Positions 42,944 through 52,384 of a stretch of 64,000 nt of DNA are shown piece after piece. Position 1 is the first letter of the stretch. Each line of letters starts with the position of its first letter. Under the pieces are notes generated by a model. It did no database searches. It saw nothing but the letters and a program-made list of their open reading frames with translations, and was not told the DNA's origin. The stretch comes from Selaginella moellendorffii. Its lineage: Eukaryota; Streptophyta; Lycopodiopsida; Selaginellales; Selaginellaceae. A program made the translations under genes and the position numbers. The stretch spans positions 1-64,000 of the forward strand of contig NW_003314388.1 of assembly GCF_000143415.4 (NCBI RefSeq), in the 5' to 3' direction.

Positions 42944-43884
42944 TCATTGCATGCACAGGGAGTCCGCGAGGAACAGCTGGATCGCATTTACGGCGTGGAG
43001 CTCAAGGGACTCCTGCGTTGTGCTGTTCTTGTCAAGCACCTTCTTTGGGACTTTGAAGGAGTGGTCTCCTCCTTCGATGGTGTGGAGAGAGGTCTTGACT
43101 GGCATCTTTGTGACGACGCTGTGGAGCTTATCGAGCGGACACATCGTGTCTTTGGTCCCCTGCCAAAACGAAAAAGAACAAAAGAGAGCTGTGAAGTTCA
43201 CAGTGATGGTTGATCGCAAGTACCTGGACGAACATTGTTGGTACTGGAACTTCAAGCAAGGTTTGATCTCTAAGCGATCCCTTGCTTCCCTGGACACCGG
43301 ATGGATTACATACCAGGCTATATAAACAGGAGAACTATACCTTAAGCGGATAACCCAGACATATTACAGCAGCTATCTGGTGTGAGCCAGCTTTCGCAGC
43401 TACCATGCAACCCACCCTGTGAAAATGGAGAAGAACTTGTATAAAGATGACAAGAGGAAAAAAGAAAAGAACCTTGAACCCATAGATTTGCCCACGAGAA
43501 CTACTGGGTGTCCTGGGTATTTCTCCACGCCCTTGTTAACTTGCTGGAGATGGAAATCGACGAGCTTCTCGGCCTTGGGTGGAGCACCCTTCTTTCCTCC
43601 AGAAAGATCTTCCAAGAAAGAAGAAAAAGAATAAGAAAGAAGACCCAAGAGCTTGCTTCTTACAGGGATAGTCGAATGTTATCACATCCACGGCGTTGGT
43701 CGCCGTTGCCAACAGGTTCTTCCATCTTGCCAAAAGAAAGAAAAAAGAAAAAGAGGATTAAAGCAAGATCCGGAGAGACAAACCTGATCATCCAGTCGGA
43801 TGAGGACGGAGCCCCAGCGCCGTGGGCAAAAACGAGCAGCGGCGCCGGATTCAGGCGCGGTCGCTTTGCTTCACGCTCTTCCAT
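42944..43884 (-). CDS. TEX30/KANSL3-like alpha/beta hydrolase
   Basis: Six exons (43884-43784, 43725-43664, 43608-43473, 43416-43341, 43289-43224, 43159-42944) join in frame to 218 residues, close to the animal TEX30 length. Family landmarks in order: VFAHGAGAPSSSDWMIRW (oxyanion region), VDVITFDYPYLSGGKKGAPPK, VLVGKSMGSRVGCMVA (nucleophile elbow GKSMG), AVICLGYPLK, VPTMFVQGTKDTMCP (acid) and IEGGDHSF (catalytic His). All three catalytic positions are present, so it should be an active serine hydrolase; the substrate is unknown for the family. The start is 286 bp from the divergent CDKG start. Fragments of this gene lie at 11959, 17953 and 35600. Confidence 0.88.
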
Positions 43885-44170
43885 TTTAACACTTACCCGA
43901 TAGAAGAAAACGTTTTAAGTACCTAGAAATCCTCCTCGTCGATAGACGAGAACTTTCTTTCCTCCTCTCATAAAGAATCGAGAAACATAAAATGCAATAA
44001 TGATTAGACCAAAGGTTAGAAAGGGTAATATTTTACGTCTAGGGTCTAGGGCTTCTTCACTCTGTGTTTTAGGGCTCGTGGCGCTCGCCGGTAAGTTCCA
44101 AATGCGCTAGCTCTCCTGCTCCCGCCCGATCGAGCTGGATGGATCGCAGTAGCTTAGGGACTAGCAGGAG
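43885..44170. promoter_or_regulatory. Divergent promoter region, TEX30-like and CDKG genes
   Basis: Holds TCTAGGGCTTC and TTTTAGGGCTCG motifs toward CDKG. A donor (CGCCG/GTAAGT at about 44091) and an acceptor (CGCAG at about 44148) suggest a short intron in the CDKG 5' leader. The same leader, truncated, is in the fragment at 18505. Confidence 0.45.
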
Positions 44171-46020
44171 ATGCATCTGGTGAGGGGCATGGATCTCGAT
44201 AGGGATAGACCAGACAATGAGCGCAATGGAGTCAGGGCCTACATTGCCACGGATTCCAGGGACGTAGAGGGCGACGATGGGATTTCGAGGAAGAGGAAGT
44301 ACTCTCCCATTGTTTGGGACCTTGACGACGGCAGAAAATCTGATGCGGCGCCGCCCTTGTCTAGATTCTCCGAGGCGGCTGCTGCTGGAGAGGATGAAAC
44401 ACAGCCGATTGACACCGATGTGCTCTCCAGCGGTGGTGGTTGTGCTCAGGACAATTCCGGGAGCCGAGATGAGGAGCAGCGGTACGAGCAGGAACTTAAC
44501 GAGAAAGAGCTTGTGGAACTTAGCGACGACGATGGTAGTGCTCCAGACGAGCGCTCGGGGTCGGACTCGGACTATGACGATCGATCGCCGCCCCCGCAGC
44601 TACGTAGTATTGATATGCTGCGAGGCTGCCGAAGCGTGGACGAGTTTGAGAGGCTTAACAAAATCGACGAGGGGACTTACGGGGTCGTCTATCGTGCTCG
44701 GGACAAGAAAAGTGGAGAGATTGTCGCCCTCAAGAGAGTGAAGATGGACCACGAGAGAGAAGGATTCCCCATGACGTCTCTACGGGAAATCAACGTTCTT
44801 CTCTCGTTTCACCATCCATCGATCGTGGATGTCAAGGAAGTGGTGGTCGGCAGCAACTTGGACAGCATCTTCATGGTGATGGAGTATATGGAGCACGATT
44901 TGAAAGGATTGATGGACGCCATGAAGCAGCCTTTTACTCAAAGTGAGGCGAAGTGTCTGATGCTACAGCTCTTCGAAGGCGTCAAGTATCTGCACGACAA
45001 CTGGGTTTTGCATAGGTATGCCTTCTATCTTTCCTTTCTGTTTTCTTTTTTCTTTTGGTCTTACTGTAAACAAGCGATCTTTTCAGGGATTTAAAGACTT
45101 CAAATCTCCTACTAAACAACCGTGGAGATTTGAAGATATGTGACTTTGGTTTGGCAAGACAATATGGTAGTCCTCTTAAGACGTACACACGCATGGTAGT
45201 CACGTTATGGTACAGGTATGCATTCCTTTTCAGAGCACATAGATGGAAGTCTGAAACCTGTTCTAGGGCCCCCGAGCTGCTTCTCGGCTCAAAGAAATAC
45301 AATGCTGCCATTGACATGTGGTCCTTGGGTTGCATTATGGCAGAATTCCTCGCCAAAGAACCTTTGTTCACCGGGAAGTCTGAAATAGACCAGCTGGACA
45401 AGGTCAGTAATTCTGAAGTACATCTACAATATATCTGTGTCTTTCTACACTGCAGATATTTAAGACATTAGGAACGCCAAATGAGAAGATCTGGCCCAAT
45501 TTTGTAAACTTGCCAGGGGTCAAATGCAACTTTGTGCGCCAACCGTGAGTTTCGTTTGTCCTGGGACTCGGCAATTCTAACTGGTGTAATCTTTGATAGG
45601 TATAATAGGCTTCGGGAAAAGTTTCCTCCAGTTGCTTTTGGAGGAAGACCGGCTTTATCCGAGAAGGGTTATGACTTGCTTAACAAACTCCTTACCTACG
45701 ATCCATCGAAGGTATTTATTCCACACGGCAAGGCCTCCTAACTGACTCCAGGAATTTGCAGAGAATTACAGCTGAAGAAGCGTTGAATCACGAATGGTTT
45801 GACGAAGTTCCACTTCCAAAAATGAAAGAGCTTATGCCGACTTTTCCAGTACGAAGCGATCAGGACAGGTACACATTGTTCAGTAGAGAAGAACATTACG
45901 TGGCTATTATGGTTATCGTCTGCCAGGAGACTGAGAAGAGCCATGAAAAGCCCGGATCCACTCGAAGAACAAAGAAGGCGTGAGTTACGGGGCGAGTTTG
46001 GGGCAGGAGTGTTTGGCTAA
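44171..46020 (+). CDS. CDKG: Cyclin-dependent kinase G (CDK11-like)
   Basis: Seven exons (44171-45015, 45087-45215, 45267-45402, 45456-45544, 45600-45711, 45762-45868, 45927-46020) join in frame to 503 residues. A second Met at codon 7 could also serve. The acidic, Ser-rich N-terminus (about 150 residues) precedes the kinase: [14 protein letters not shown] (Gly loop), VALKRVKM (Lys), PMTSLREI (cyclin-binding helix, PLTSLRE in most CDKG), a split [11 protein letters not shown] catalytic loop, [21 protein letters not shown] and [11 protein letters not shown]. The tail [20 protein letters not shown] is CDKG-specific. CDKG kinases act with cyclin L in splicing and meiotic pairing in Arabidopsis. 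Confidence 0.93.
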
Positions 46021-46470
46021 CTACCGAGCTGCAAGCATTTTTGTTTCGGAATTGTACAACTCGTGCAGCACCTTTTGACTATCGAAGAAGCCGCGTCCAG
46101 ATGGCAGGTTTGTAGTTTGTCTATTTCGAACACGCGGGCTCATATATGGCATGCAGGATCTTTTTTACATACAGTTTTCTAAGCTCGTCGGGATTTGTGC
46201 TGAGTGTACTTGCGGCTGTAAAATACTTGTAGAGGTTCTTCTCTGGTAATGATCATGACCATTCGTTTTAATCTCTAACACTGCATGGGAGTTGCCGTGG
46301 GGCATGAAAGTCTTGATTCTATCCATTGTTTTAGTGTGGCAAGAGTAATTGTAGTCACTCACGCAACTCCTGAATCCCACTGAGGTGGTGTGAATGGTCA
46401 AAATGAGAACGGAGGGTGGATAGACTTGAATATATAGCAAGGTAAGTTTTGAATGTTTATTTAGACTGTT
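46021..46470. other. Intergenic, with a possible laccase TATA box
   Basis: No gene seen. TATATAG at 46431-46437 lies about 35 bp before the laccase start codon and could be its TATA box or sit in a short leader. Confidence 0.4.
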
Positions 46471-48384
46471 ATGTCGATTCTAACAATATTATTTCTTGTA
46501 GCGACTACTTTTCAAACTGTTCATTCTTCAACTAAACACTACTATTTTACTGTAAGCCTTGATCTAGGAGGCTTTCCGAGTAATAGTTTCTCTTGCAGGT
46601 AGAGAATAAGACTATCACTAGACTCTGTCGAACCAGAACGATTGTTACTGTGAACGGCGAGTTTCCAGGCCCGCAAATTGAAGTAGATGAAGAGGATAGA
46701 GTGATTATTGAAGTAACAAACAAAGCGAGTTCTGGCATCAGCATTCACTGGTAAGTGCTAGAAAGCGTTTCTTTCTTCCTTTTTTTTCTGAGCTTGATTT
46801 TAAGAGACGACTGGAATGGTAGGCATGGTGTGTATCAAAAGCGGACATGCTGGTTCGATGGTCCGTCGTACGTCACACAGTGTCCCATTCAGCCTGGAAA
46901 TTCCTTTACGTACAACTTCACGGTTGTTGGTCAGCGGGGTACCTTATGGTGGCATGCACACGCAGGCTGGCTCAGAGCTACCGTTTACGGAGCTTTTATA
47001 ATACAGCCTAGTTCTAATCCTCTCCCAGAGGAGCACACTATCATTCTTGGTATGTCTAACTTCTTTGCGTATTTCTTACATGATTTTCCAGGACAATGGT
47101 GGAACTCTGATGTTTCTGCGATGGTGGACGAAGCTACAGCAGCTGGTGTACCACCAAACATATCAGATGCATTGACGATAAACGGGCTTCCCGGCCTCCT
47201 GTATGGTGGGTGCTCAGAGTCAGGTATGCAGGCACACTCATTGCTATATGAACTGATAGTTGTCCACAGATACCGCTCGTGTAAGGGTAGCAGAAAGCAA
47301 CACACATCTCCTGCGCCTTGTCAACGCTGCAATGCAGATCGAGATGTTCTTTGGTATTGCAAATCATACCCTTGAAGTGATCGAGATCGACGCCTCGTAT
47401 GTTAAACCTTTTAACACGAGCACAGTGGTAATCGGACCAGGCCAGAGCATGAACGTGCTGATCACTACTGGAAGTGACGTCGGTTCATACCTTATGGCTG
47501 CCCGAGCATACAGTGCGGCTCCGAGTATACCTATTGACAACACGACAAGTTCCGCAATACTCGAAGTTGGTGACTCGTCCGACGTTCCGGCAGATTTACC
47601 AGATCTTCCTGGCCACTTCGACACAGCTTTTGTGACAGAGTTTGAGGACAAGGTACTGGGGCTCGTCGAGGGGGCGGTTCCTACAGAAATCGACAAAGAG
47701 ATGGTGATAACGGTGTCGATGAACGTCCTCGACTGTCCTCCGGACGCATCAGAGGAAAGCTGCCAGTTTTTTGAGGGGCGGGCCGGAGCATCCATGAACA
47801 ACATAAGCTACGTCCATCCGAACACCTCCATACTCGAGGCTTTCTACACCGGTGCCAGTTCTGGAGTCTACACCACCGACTTCCCACAGTATCCTCCTGT
47901 TGTTTTCGACTACACTGGGCCTCCGCCTGCTAATCTCAACGCTGTCCGGGGAACTAAGGTGCACGTTGTGGAGTATGGAACGAGGATGCAGGTTATTCTT
48001 CAAGGGACAAGTCTTGTGGTAGCGGAGTCTCACCCCATGCACCTCCATGGTTTCGACTTTTTTGTGGTCGGACGTGGGCTTGGGAACTACAACTCGTCAC
48101 TGGCTTCGACGTTTAATCTCTGGGATCCTCCTAAGCACAACACGGTACAGGTTCCAGCGGGAGGGTGGACTGCTTTGAGATTCTTAGCTACTAATCCAGG
48201 TACTTCCGTTCTGTGGAGCTCTTTCATTACCTTTAAAAAGCTGTGGGTGCTTTTAGGTGCTTGGTATTTTCATTGCCATCTTGATTTCCACCTCTCGGTG
48301 GGATTGGGCATCGTGCTTATAGTCGAGAATGGGGATGAGCCCTCGGAACAACTTGTCCCTCCTCCTGTCATGCCTGCGTGTTAA
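46471..48384 (+). CDS. Laccase (multicopper oxidase)
   Basis: Exons 46471-46551, 46599-46750, 46823-47049, 47092-47223, 47270-48199 and 48257-48384 join in frame to 549 residues, normal for plant laccases. The first exon gives a signal peptide ([19 protein letters not shown]), so the enzyme is secreted. Copper ligands are all visible: [27 protein letters not shown] and [16 protein letters not shown]. Other landmarks are [25 protein letters not shown] and INGLPG. Plant laccases oxidise monolignols and other phenols in the cell wall. The 42-bp intron at 47050-47091 is the shortest seen. Neighbours are on unrelated pathways. Confidence 0.93.
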
Positions 48385-48794
48385 GGTACTTTTTTTTTGA
48401 ATAACAATTCCTTTAGATAATATGATAAGATCATTTGTCTGTAGTACACTTTAGCTTGTGTTATTTGCTAGTGATAGCCGCCGCTTTTGCTTTATTTAAA
48501 TCTCTGCAGTGTTTCTCACCACAAAATGCAATTCTTTCTTTTTGTGTTCTTTTTGCGTTACTGCAAAGGAGATGTTTCGAGCTCGTTAAAGGTTTTTATT
48601 GTTCATTTTCTCTACTTTAATCGGTCTTTGATTATTATTCCTCTTGTAGCCGTATATTTTCTACCTTGGAGGTCAAAAGGGCATATCGACCGAAACACTG
48701 ACCAGAACTCACTATGATCTACTCGCGCAAGGAACTACCAGTTTGATCCTTCGTGTTTATTTTCTTTAATTTTTCTGCTCTCGGCCTCAGCAGC
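48385..48794. other. No gene seen
   Basis: AT-rich 3' flank of the laccase with T-runs. No supportable frame. Confidence 0.4.
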
Positions 48795-50755
48795 GATGAT
48801 CTATAGTTATAAATATGTATTTAGTGGATTCTCAGCCAGACTTACCAAAGAACAAGCTGACGAGTTATCCAGTACGTGCTGGAAACTTCAGTCTAATCTA
48901 AACAGTTTTTGTCCTGATCTGTAGGAATGCCGGAAGTTCTCAGTGTTCATCTCTCTTTACACTCTGGGATTTCTTGGGCCTTCCGATCGACGCAGAGTCA
49001 AAAGCAGCAACGCTTTCGTCCGAGCACAAAATTCTGGGTGAGGACTCCAGTGACGTAATTATTGGACTCCTTGACTTGAACTCAATATTCGTCTTTCGAG
49101 GGGTCACACTCCTAATGCACAAGGTATATGGCCTGAATCCGAAAGCTTCCGTGATGATGGAATGAGTCCAGTTCCTGCGACATGGAAGGGCTCCTGCGTC
49201 AATGATCCAAAGACAAACGCTTCCGTTGTAGTTCACTGCAACAGGTACGAGACAGTTCGTCTGCACTCCATCACTTTCTTTTTTCCTGAAATTTGTGAGG
49301 TGCGAAATACTACAGAGCTGGCCTGTCTCCAAACGCTTCGGTGGCATACAGTAATCCTAGAGACTTCGGTGGTCATGGAACGGCCACAGGTTCTATTGCC
49401 GCTGGTATGGCAGTGGCCAACGCGAGTATGGGGGGACTGGCTTCAGGAATTGCAAGAGGTGGTTTTCGCAGTGCCAGGATTTCTGCGTAGAAAGTGTGTT
49501 GGATGTTCCAGTGCTACGACATCAACATTGTAACGGCTTTAGACGACACAATTCACGACGGTGTGGACGTGATCTCGCTCTCACTTGGAGACGTGACTCT
49601 GCCGTATAACATCGACATTATCGCGATTGGTGCCTTCCATGCACTGGAGAAAGACGTTATAGTCTGGAGAAAGACATTATAGTCTCGAGTACTTCTGGAA
49701 ACTCTGGGCCGCTCAACGGAACAGTGACGAATGTAGCTCCTTGGATACTTACTGTTGGTGCTAGCTCAATCGATCGAAACATCACACCGTGAGTCAATAC
49801 TTCAAAGTTGTTTGCTTGACTGATATCTTGTTTTTTCAGGAACTCAACTGTGTTTCCTATAAAGCCCGCACCAGTTGCTGCAGGTTCCTCTTCAAGAGGA
49901 CCCAGCTTTATCAGTCCCGACATTATAAAGGTAATGCTCGTCATGATCAAAGCTGCTTTGCTTTTTTGTTTTCACTGGAAGACACAATTCTGATTTCCTT
50001 GGATGTTTCTCAGCCGGACGTGAGTGCTCGAGGCGCGAGCATTTTGGCGGCATGGAGCGGTGCGCGTCCAGCAATGGATCCAAGTGGGAAGTTTGTGCGC
50101 GTGAACTATGCTATTGCATCTGGAACGTCCTTCGCCTATCCTCACGCAACCGGTACTGCTGCTTTCGTCAAGTCGGTTCATCCAAGATGGAGTCCGGCAG
50201 CAATCAAGTCTGCGATCATGACAACTGGTAGGAGATCATTGTCACGATGAGCAAAAGCGGGGACTGATGCTATCTCTCGAAACTTTTTAGCGAGATTTTC
50301 TCGACAACACCGACAGCGACGGAATGCCAGCAAGCTTCTTCAGCATTGGCGCCGGAGTGATCCAGCCGATGAAAGCCATCGATCCGGGACTGGTCTAGGA
50401 GACCGCTACCTCGGACTACATCCTCTACATGTGCAGCACGGGCCGCAAGAGCACTCCCGCCAGCCTCAACTATCCCTCCATCGGATTCTACATCAGCGTC
50501 GTTAGGAGCGCCATGATCCAGCGAACATCGGCGACGCGAGCTCGATCTACAGATCCCGAGTCGAGGCTCCTAGCGATTCGCGGCTCGCCATCCCCGTCTT
50601 TCCCCAGGAGCTACACTCCTCGAGCAAAGGGGAGAAGCTCTCCTTCAACGTGACGATTGCCATGAGTTCTTCACAAGCGCCCATTTCTTTTCCATGGGCG
50701 TTTTCGTCGCTCACTTGGGACGATGGGAAGCACAGCGTTCGGTGGCCATAAGTTA
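48795..50755 (+). pseudogene. Subtilisin-like protease (subtilase) pseudogene
   Basis: Successive pieces in different frames follow plant subtilase order: FSGFSARLTKEQADELS (I9 propeptide), DFLGLPIDAESK, SSDVIIGLLDLN (catalytic Asp region, expected GVLDTG), PVPATWKGSC, FGGHGTATGSIAAG (catalytic His), DGVDVISLSLGD, SSTSGNSGPL (oxyanion Asn), [23 protein letters not shown] (catalytic Ser) and SLTWDDGKHSVR at the C-terminus. The signal peptide exon is missing. Frameshifts, an in-frame stop near 49163 and a 20-bp tandem duplication at 49644-49683 break it. Secreted plant subtilases mature apoplastic proteins; this copy cannot. Confidence 0.85.
49644..49683 (+). repeat. 20-bp tandem duplication that breaks the subtilase frame
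   Basis: CTGGAGAAAGACGTTATAGT at 49644-49663 is followed at once by the same 20 bases with one change at 49664-49683. Twenty is not a multiple of three, so the duplication shifts the frame between the AFHALEKDVIV and SSTSGNSGP segments. Confidence 0.9.
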
Positions 50756-51108
50756 GTTTGCCGTGTCAGCCGCCACGTCCCTCCTGATATGTAGGGCACG
50801 CGAGTTCCACGTGGCGGTACATTCGAGATTTTAGGGCTTTTGGCAATGGAATCGAGAGAGAGCGATCGATCATGAGCGCTGTCCTGAATGCGCGTCTTTT
50901 CAGCCGAGGATCTTTGCTTTGGTATGTGGAGGTGGACGAAGTGGTGAGGATTTTGCCTTTCTTGCCTGAGGATAAGATCGAACCACGCTCTTTATATGAA
51001 TCGTGTTCGCATCAATTTAGAGATCTGTGTAACAGGTTCTCAAGAATTTCGGGATCGACTATCCCTGCTTGCTAATGAATGAGCTACTAAGCTGTGCTTC
51101 TTCCAAAC
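50756..51108. other. Intergenic; possible short upstream piece of an unidentified gene
   Basis: A G-box (CACGTG at 50808) and a TTTTAGGGCTTTTGGC promoter-like motif precede an ATG at 50872 (MSAVLNARLFSRGSLLW), followed by GTATGTGG and, at about 51034, an acceptor-like AACAG. This resembles the first exon of a small, perhaps mitochondrial, protein, but the continuation would run antisense into the PP2C gene and I cannot identify it. Confidence 0.25.
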
Positions 51109-51978
51109 TTACAATGGAACTACAATCACAGAAACGTTGTCCGAGCTCCCCCTGTTCAAGGCTCTTCGAACTATCCTCGATGCCATTTCGTCCAAGGAAG
51201 TCGATCCGCTACCCATCGTCCTACACACCTCCTCGTTGGACATGGTCTCAAACACTCCGTCCGAGGTGAGCAGCAAGTAGGATCCAGCCCCGGCCTCGGC
51301 GATGCTATACTCCGTGAACTCCGGCGTCGCGATCACGCCATGCGACTTAAACTCCGCGTCACCGATGGCCCGAGACACGGCCAGAGCTCCGTCCACTCGG
51401 TAAACCGCCCCCGTGAAAACAACCCGGCCACCCGCCGCTTCGATCCGTGCTCGCTCCTCGGGCACCTCGGGGTGGTGGTCTCGGCTAAGCTGCACGGCTT
51501 TCAAGCGTGGAGAGCTCGCGGGCGATCCGGCAGCGCAGACGAGAGCTCGAGAGTCGCCGACGTTGGCCACCAGCACGAACTCGGACGTGACAACGGCAAC
51601 ACACGCGGTGGATCCGGCCGTGATCTGGTTACCGAGAACCGCGTCCTCGACGTCGCCCAGTGTGGATCGCAGGGATTTCTCGAATGCATGGCGGCGGAGA
51701 TCGCCACCCTGGGAGGAAAGGTGGCGGACGAACCTGGGATAGAAGAGCGAGGCGGCGAGATCGCTGGCTTGCGCGCCGCCGTGGCCGTCAAACACGCCGA
51801 AGACTCCAAACTGGGTGTGATTGGCCACGGCCAAGATCCTGTCCTCCTGGTAGCGGCGGAGGCCTTGATCGGTGGCGGTGCCGAAGTAGCGGCGCGGCGG
51901 CGATTGCTCGTTGATGGATGATATGAAGCTCGATGTCAAGAACGCGAGCGAGAAGAGGAAGAGCGCTCTCCACACCAT
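51109..51978 (-). CDS. Protein phosphatase 2C with N-terminal signal sequence
   Basis: Intronless, 289 residues. It begins with a hydrophobic signal or anchor (MVWRALFLFSLAFLTSSF), unusual for PP2C. All PP2C motifs follow: RRYQEDRIL, FGVFDGHGG, VANVGDSRALVC, LSRDHHPEVPEERARIEAAGG, AVSRAIGDAEF, LLLTSDGVFE and SSDNVSVIVV, so the metal-binding aspartates are complete and it should be a Mn/Mg-dependent Ser/Thr phosphatase. It ends eight residues after DNVSVIV. Location in the secretory pathway is inferred from the signal; the substrate is unknown. The gene is divergent from the TPR-CHAT gene, 406 bp apart. Confidence 0.88.
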   Translation of the reverse strand: MVWRALFLFSLAFLTSSFISSINEQSPPRRYFGTATDQGLRRYQEDRILAVANHTQFGVFGVFDGHGGAQASDLAASLFYPRFVRHLSSQGGDLRRHAFEKSLRSTLGDVEDAVLGNQITAGSTACVAVVTSEFVLVANVGDSRALVCAAGSPASSPRLKAVQLSRDHHPEVPEERARIEAAGGRVVFTGAVYRVDGALAVSRAIGDAEFKSHGVIATPEFTEYSIAEAGAGSYLLLTSDGVFETMSNEEVCRTMGSGSTSLDEMASRIVRRALNRGSSDNVSVIVVPL

Positions 51979-52004
51979 AGTTTTGTCTTGTCACACATGA
52001 TAAA

Positions 52005-52037
52005 GGGGACCAATGGCGGCGCGCCACATTATTTATA
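52005..52037 (-). promoter_or_regulatory. PP2C core promoter (TATA box, CCAAT-like site)
   Basis: On the minus strand TATAAAT (52031-52037) lies 53 bp before the PP2C start codon. CCAAT appears on the plus strand at about 52010, closer to the gene than is usual for a functional CCAAT box. Confidence 0.45.
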
Positions 52038-52384
52038 GTTTTCCTTGTGCTACTGACGTGGCAAGCAGTCACTTTTTAAACGATCCACTCGATATTGGCC
52101 GTCGATGTTTAGGGCAAGGAAGACGAAAATATTTCTGGGAGGGAAGAGCGCCACAAGGTCTTGGAATCGATCCGAGAGGTAGCGGCTATCTTCTCGCTCG
52201 ATTGATTGATTGTAGCTCCATCAGAACGCCCGCACAGTATGGGATGTAGAATTGAGGGGTTTCGTCGATCCCTTATCTAAGAATGCCAGGTACTAAAGTC
52301 TTCGGTTGTTCTCTTTCAGGGTGCGTTTCATTCTTGCTTGCATTTTTTCTGGTATCGCGATTTTTCTCAGGGCTTTGGTGAACC
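52038..52384. other. Divergent intergenic region, PP2C and TPR-CHAT genes
   Basis: No gene seen. Presumably holds the promoter and leader of the TPR-CHAT gene. A GT-rich stretch precedes its ATG. Confidence 0.35.

Noticed and set aside
51094-51921. Plus-strand frame of 275 codons
   Set aside because: Antisense shadow of the PP2C gene, no domain.
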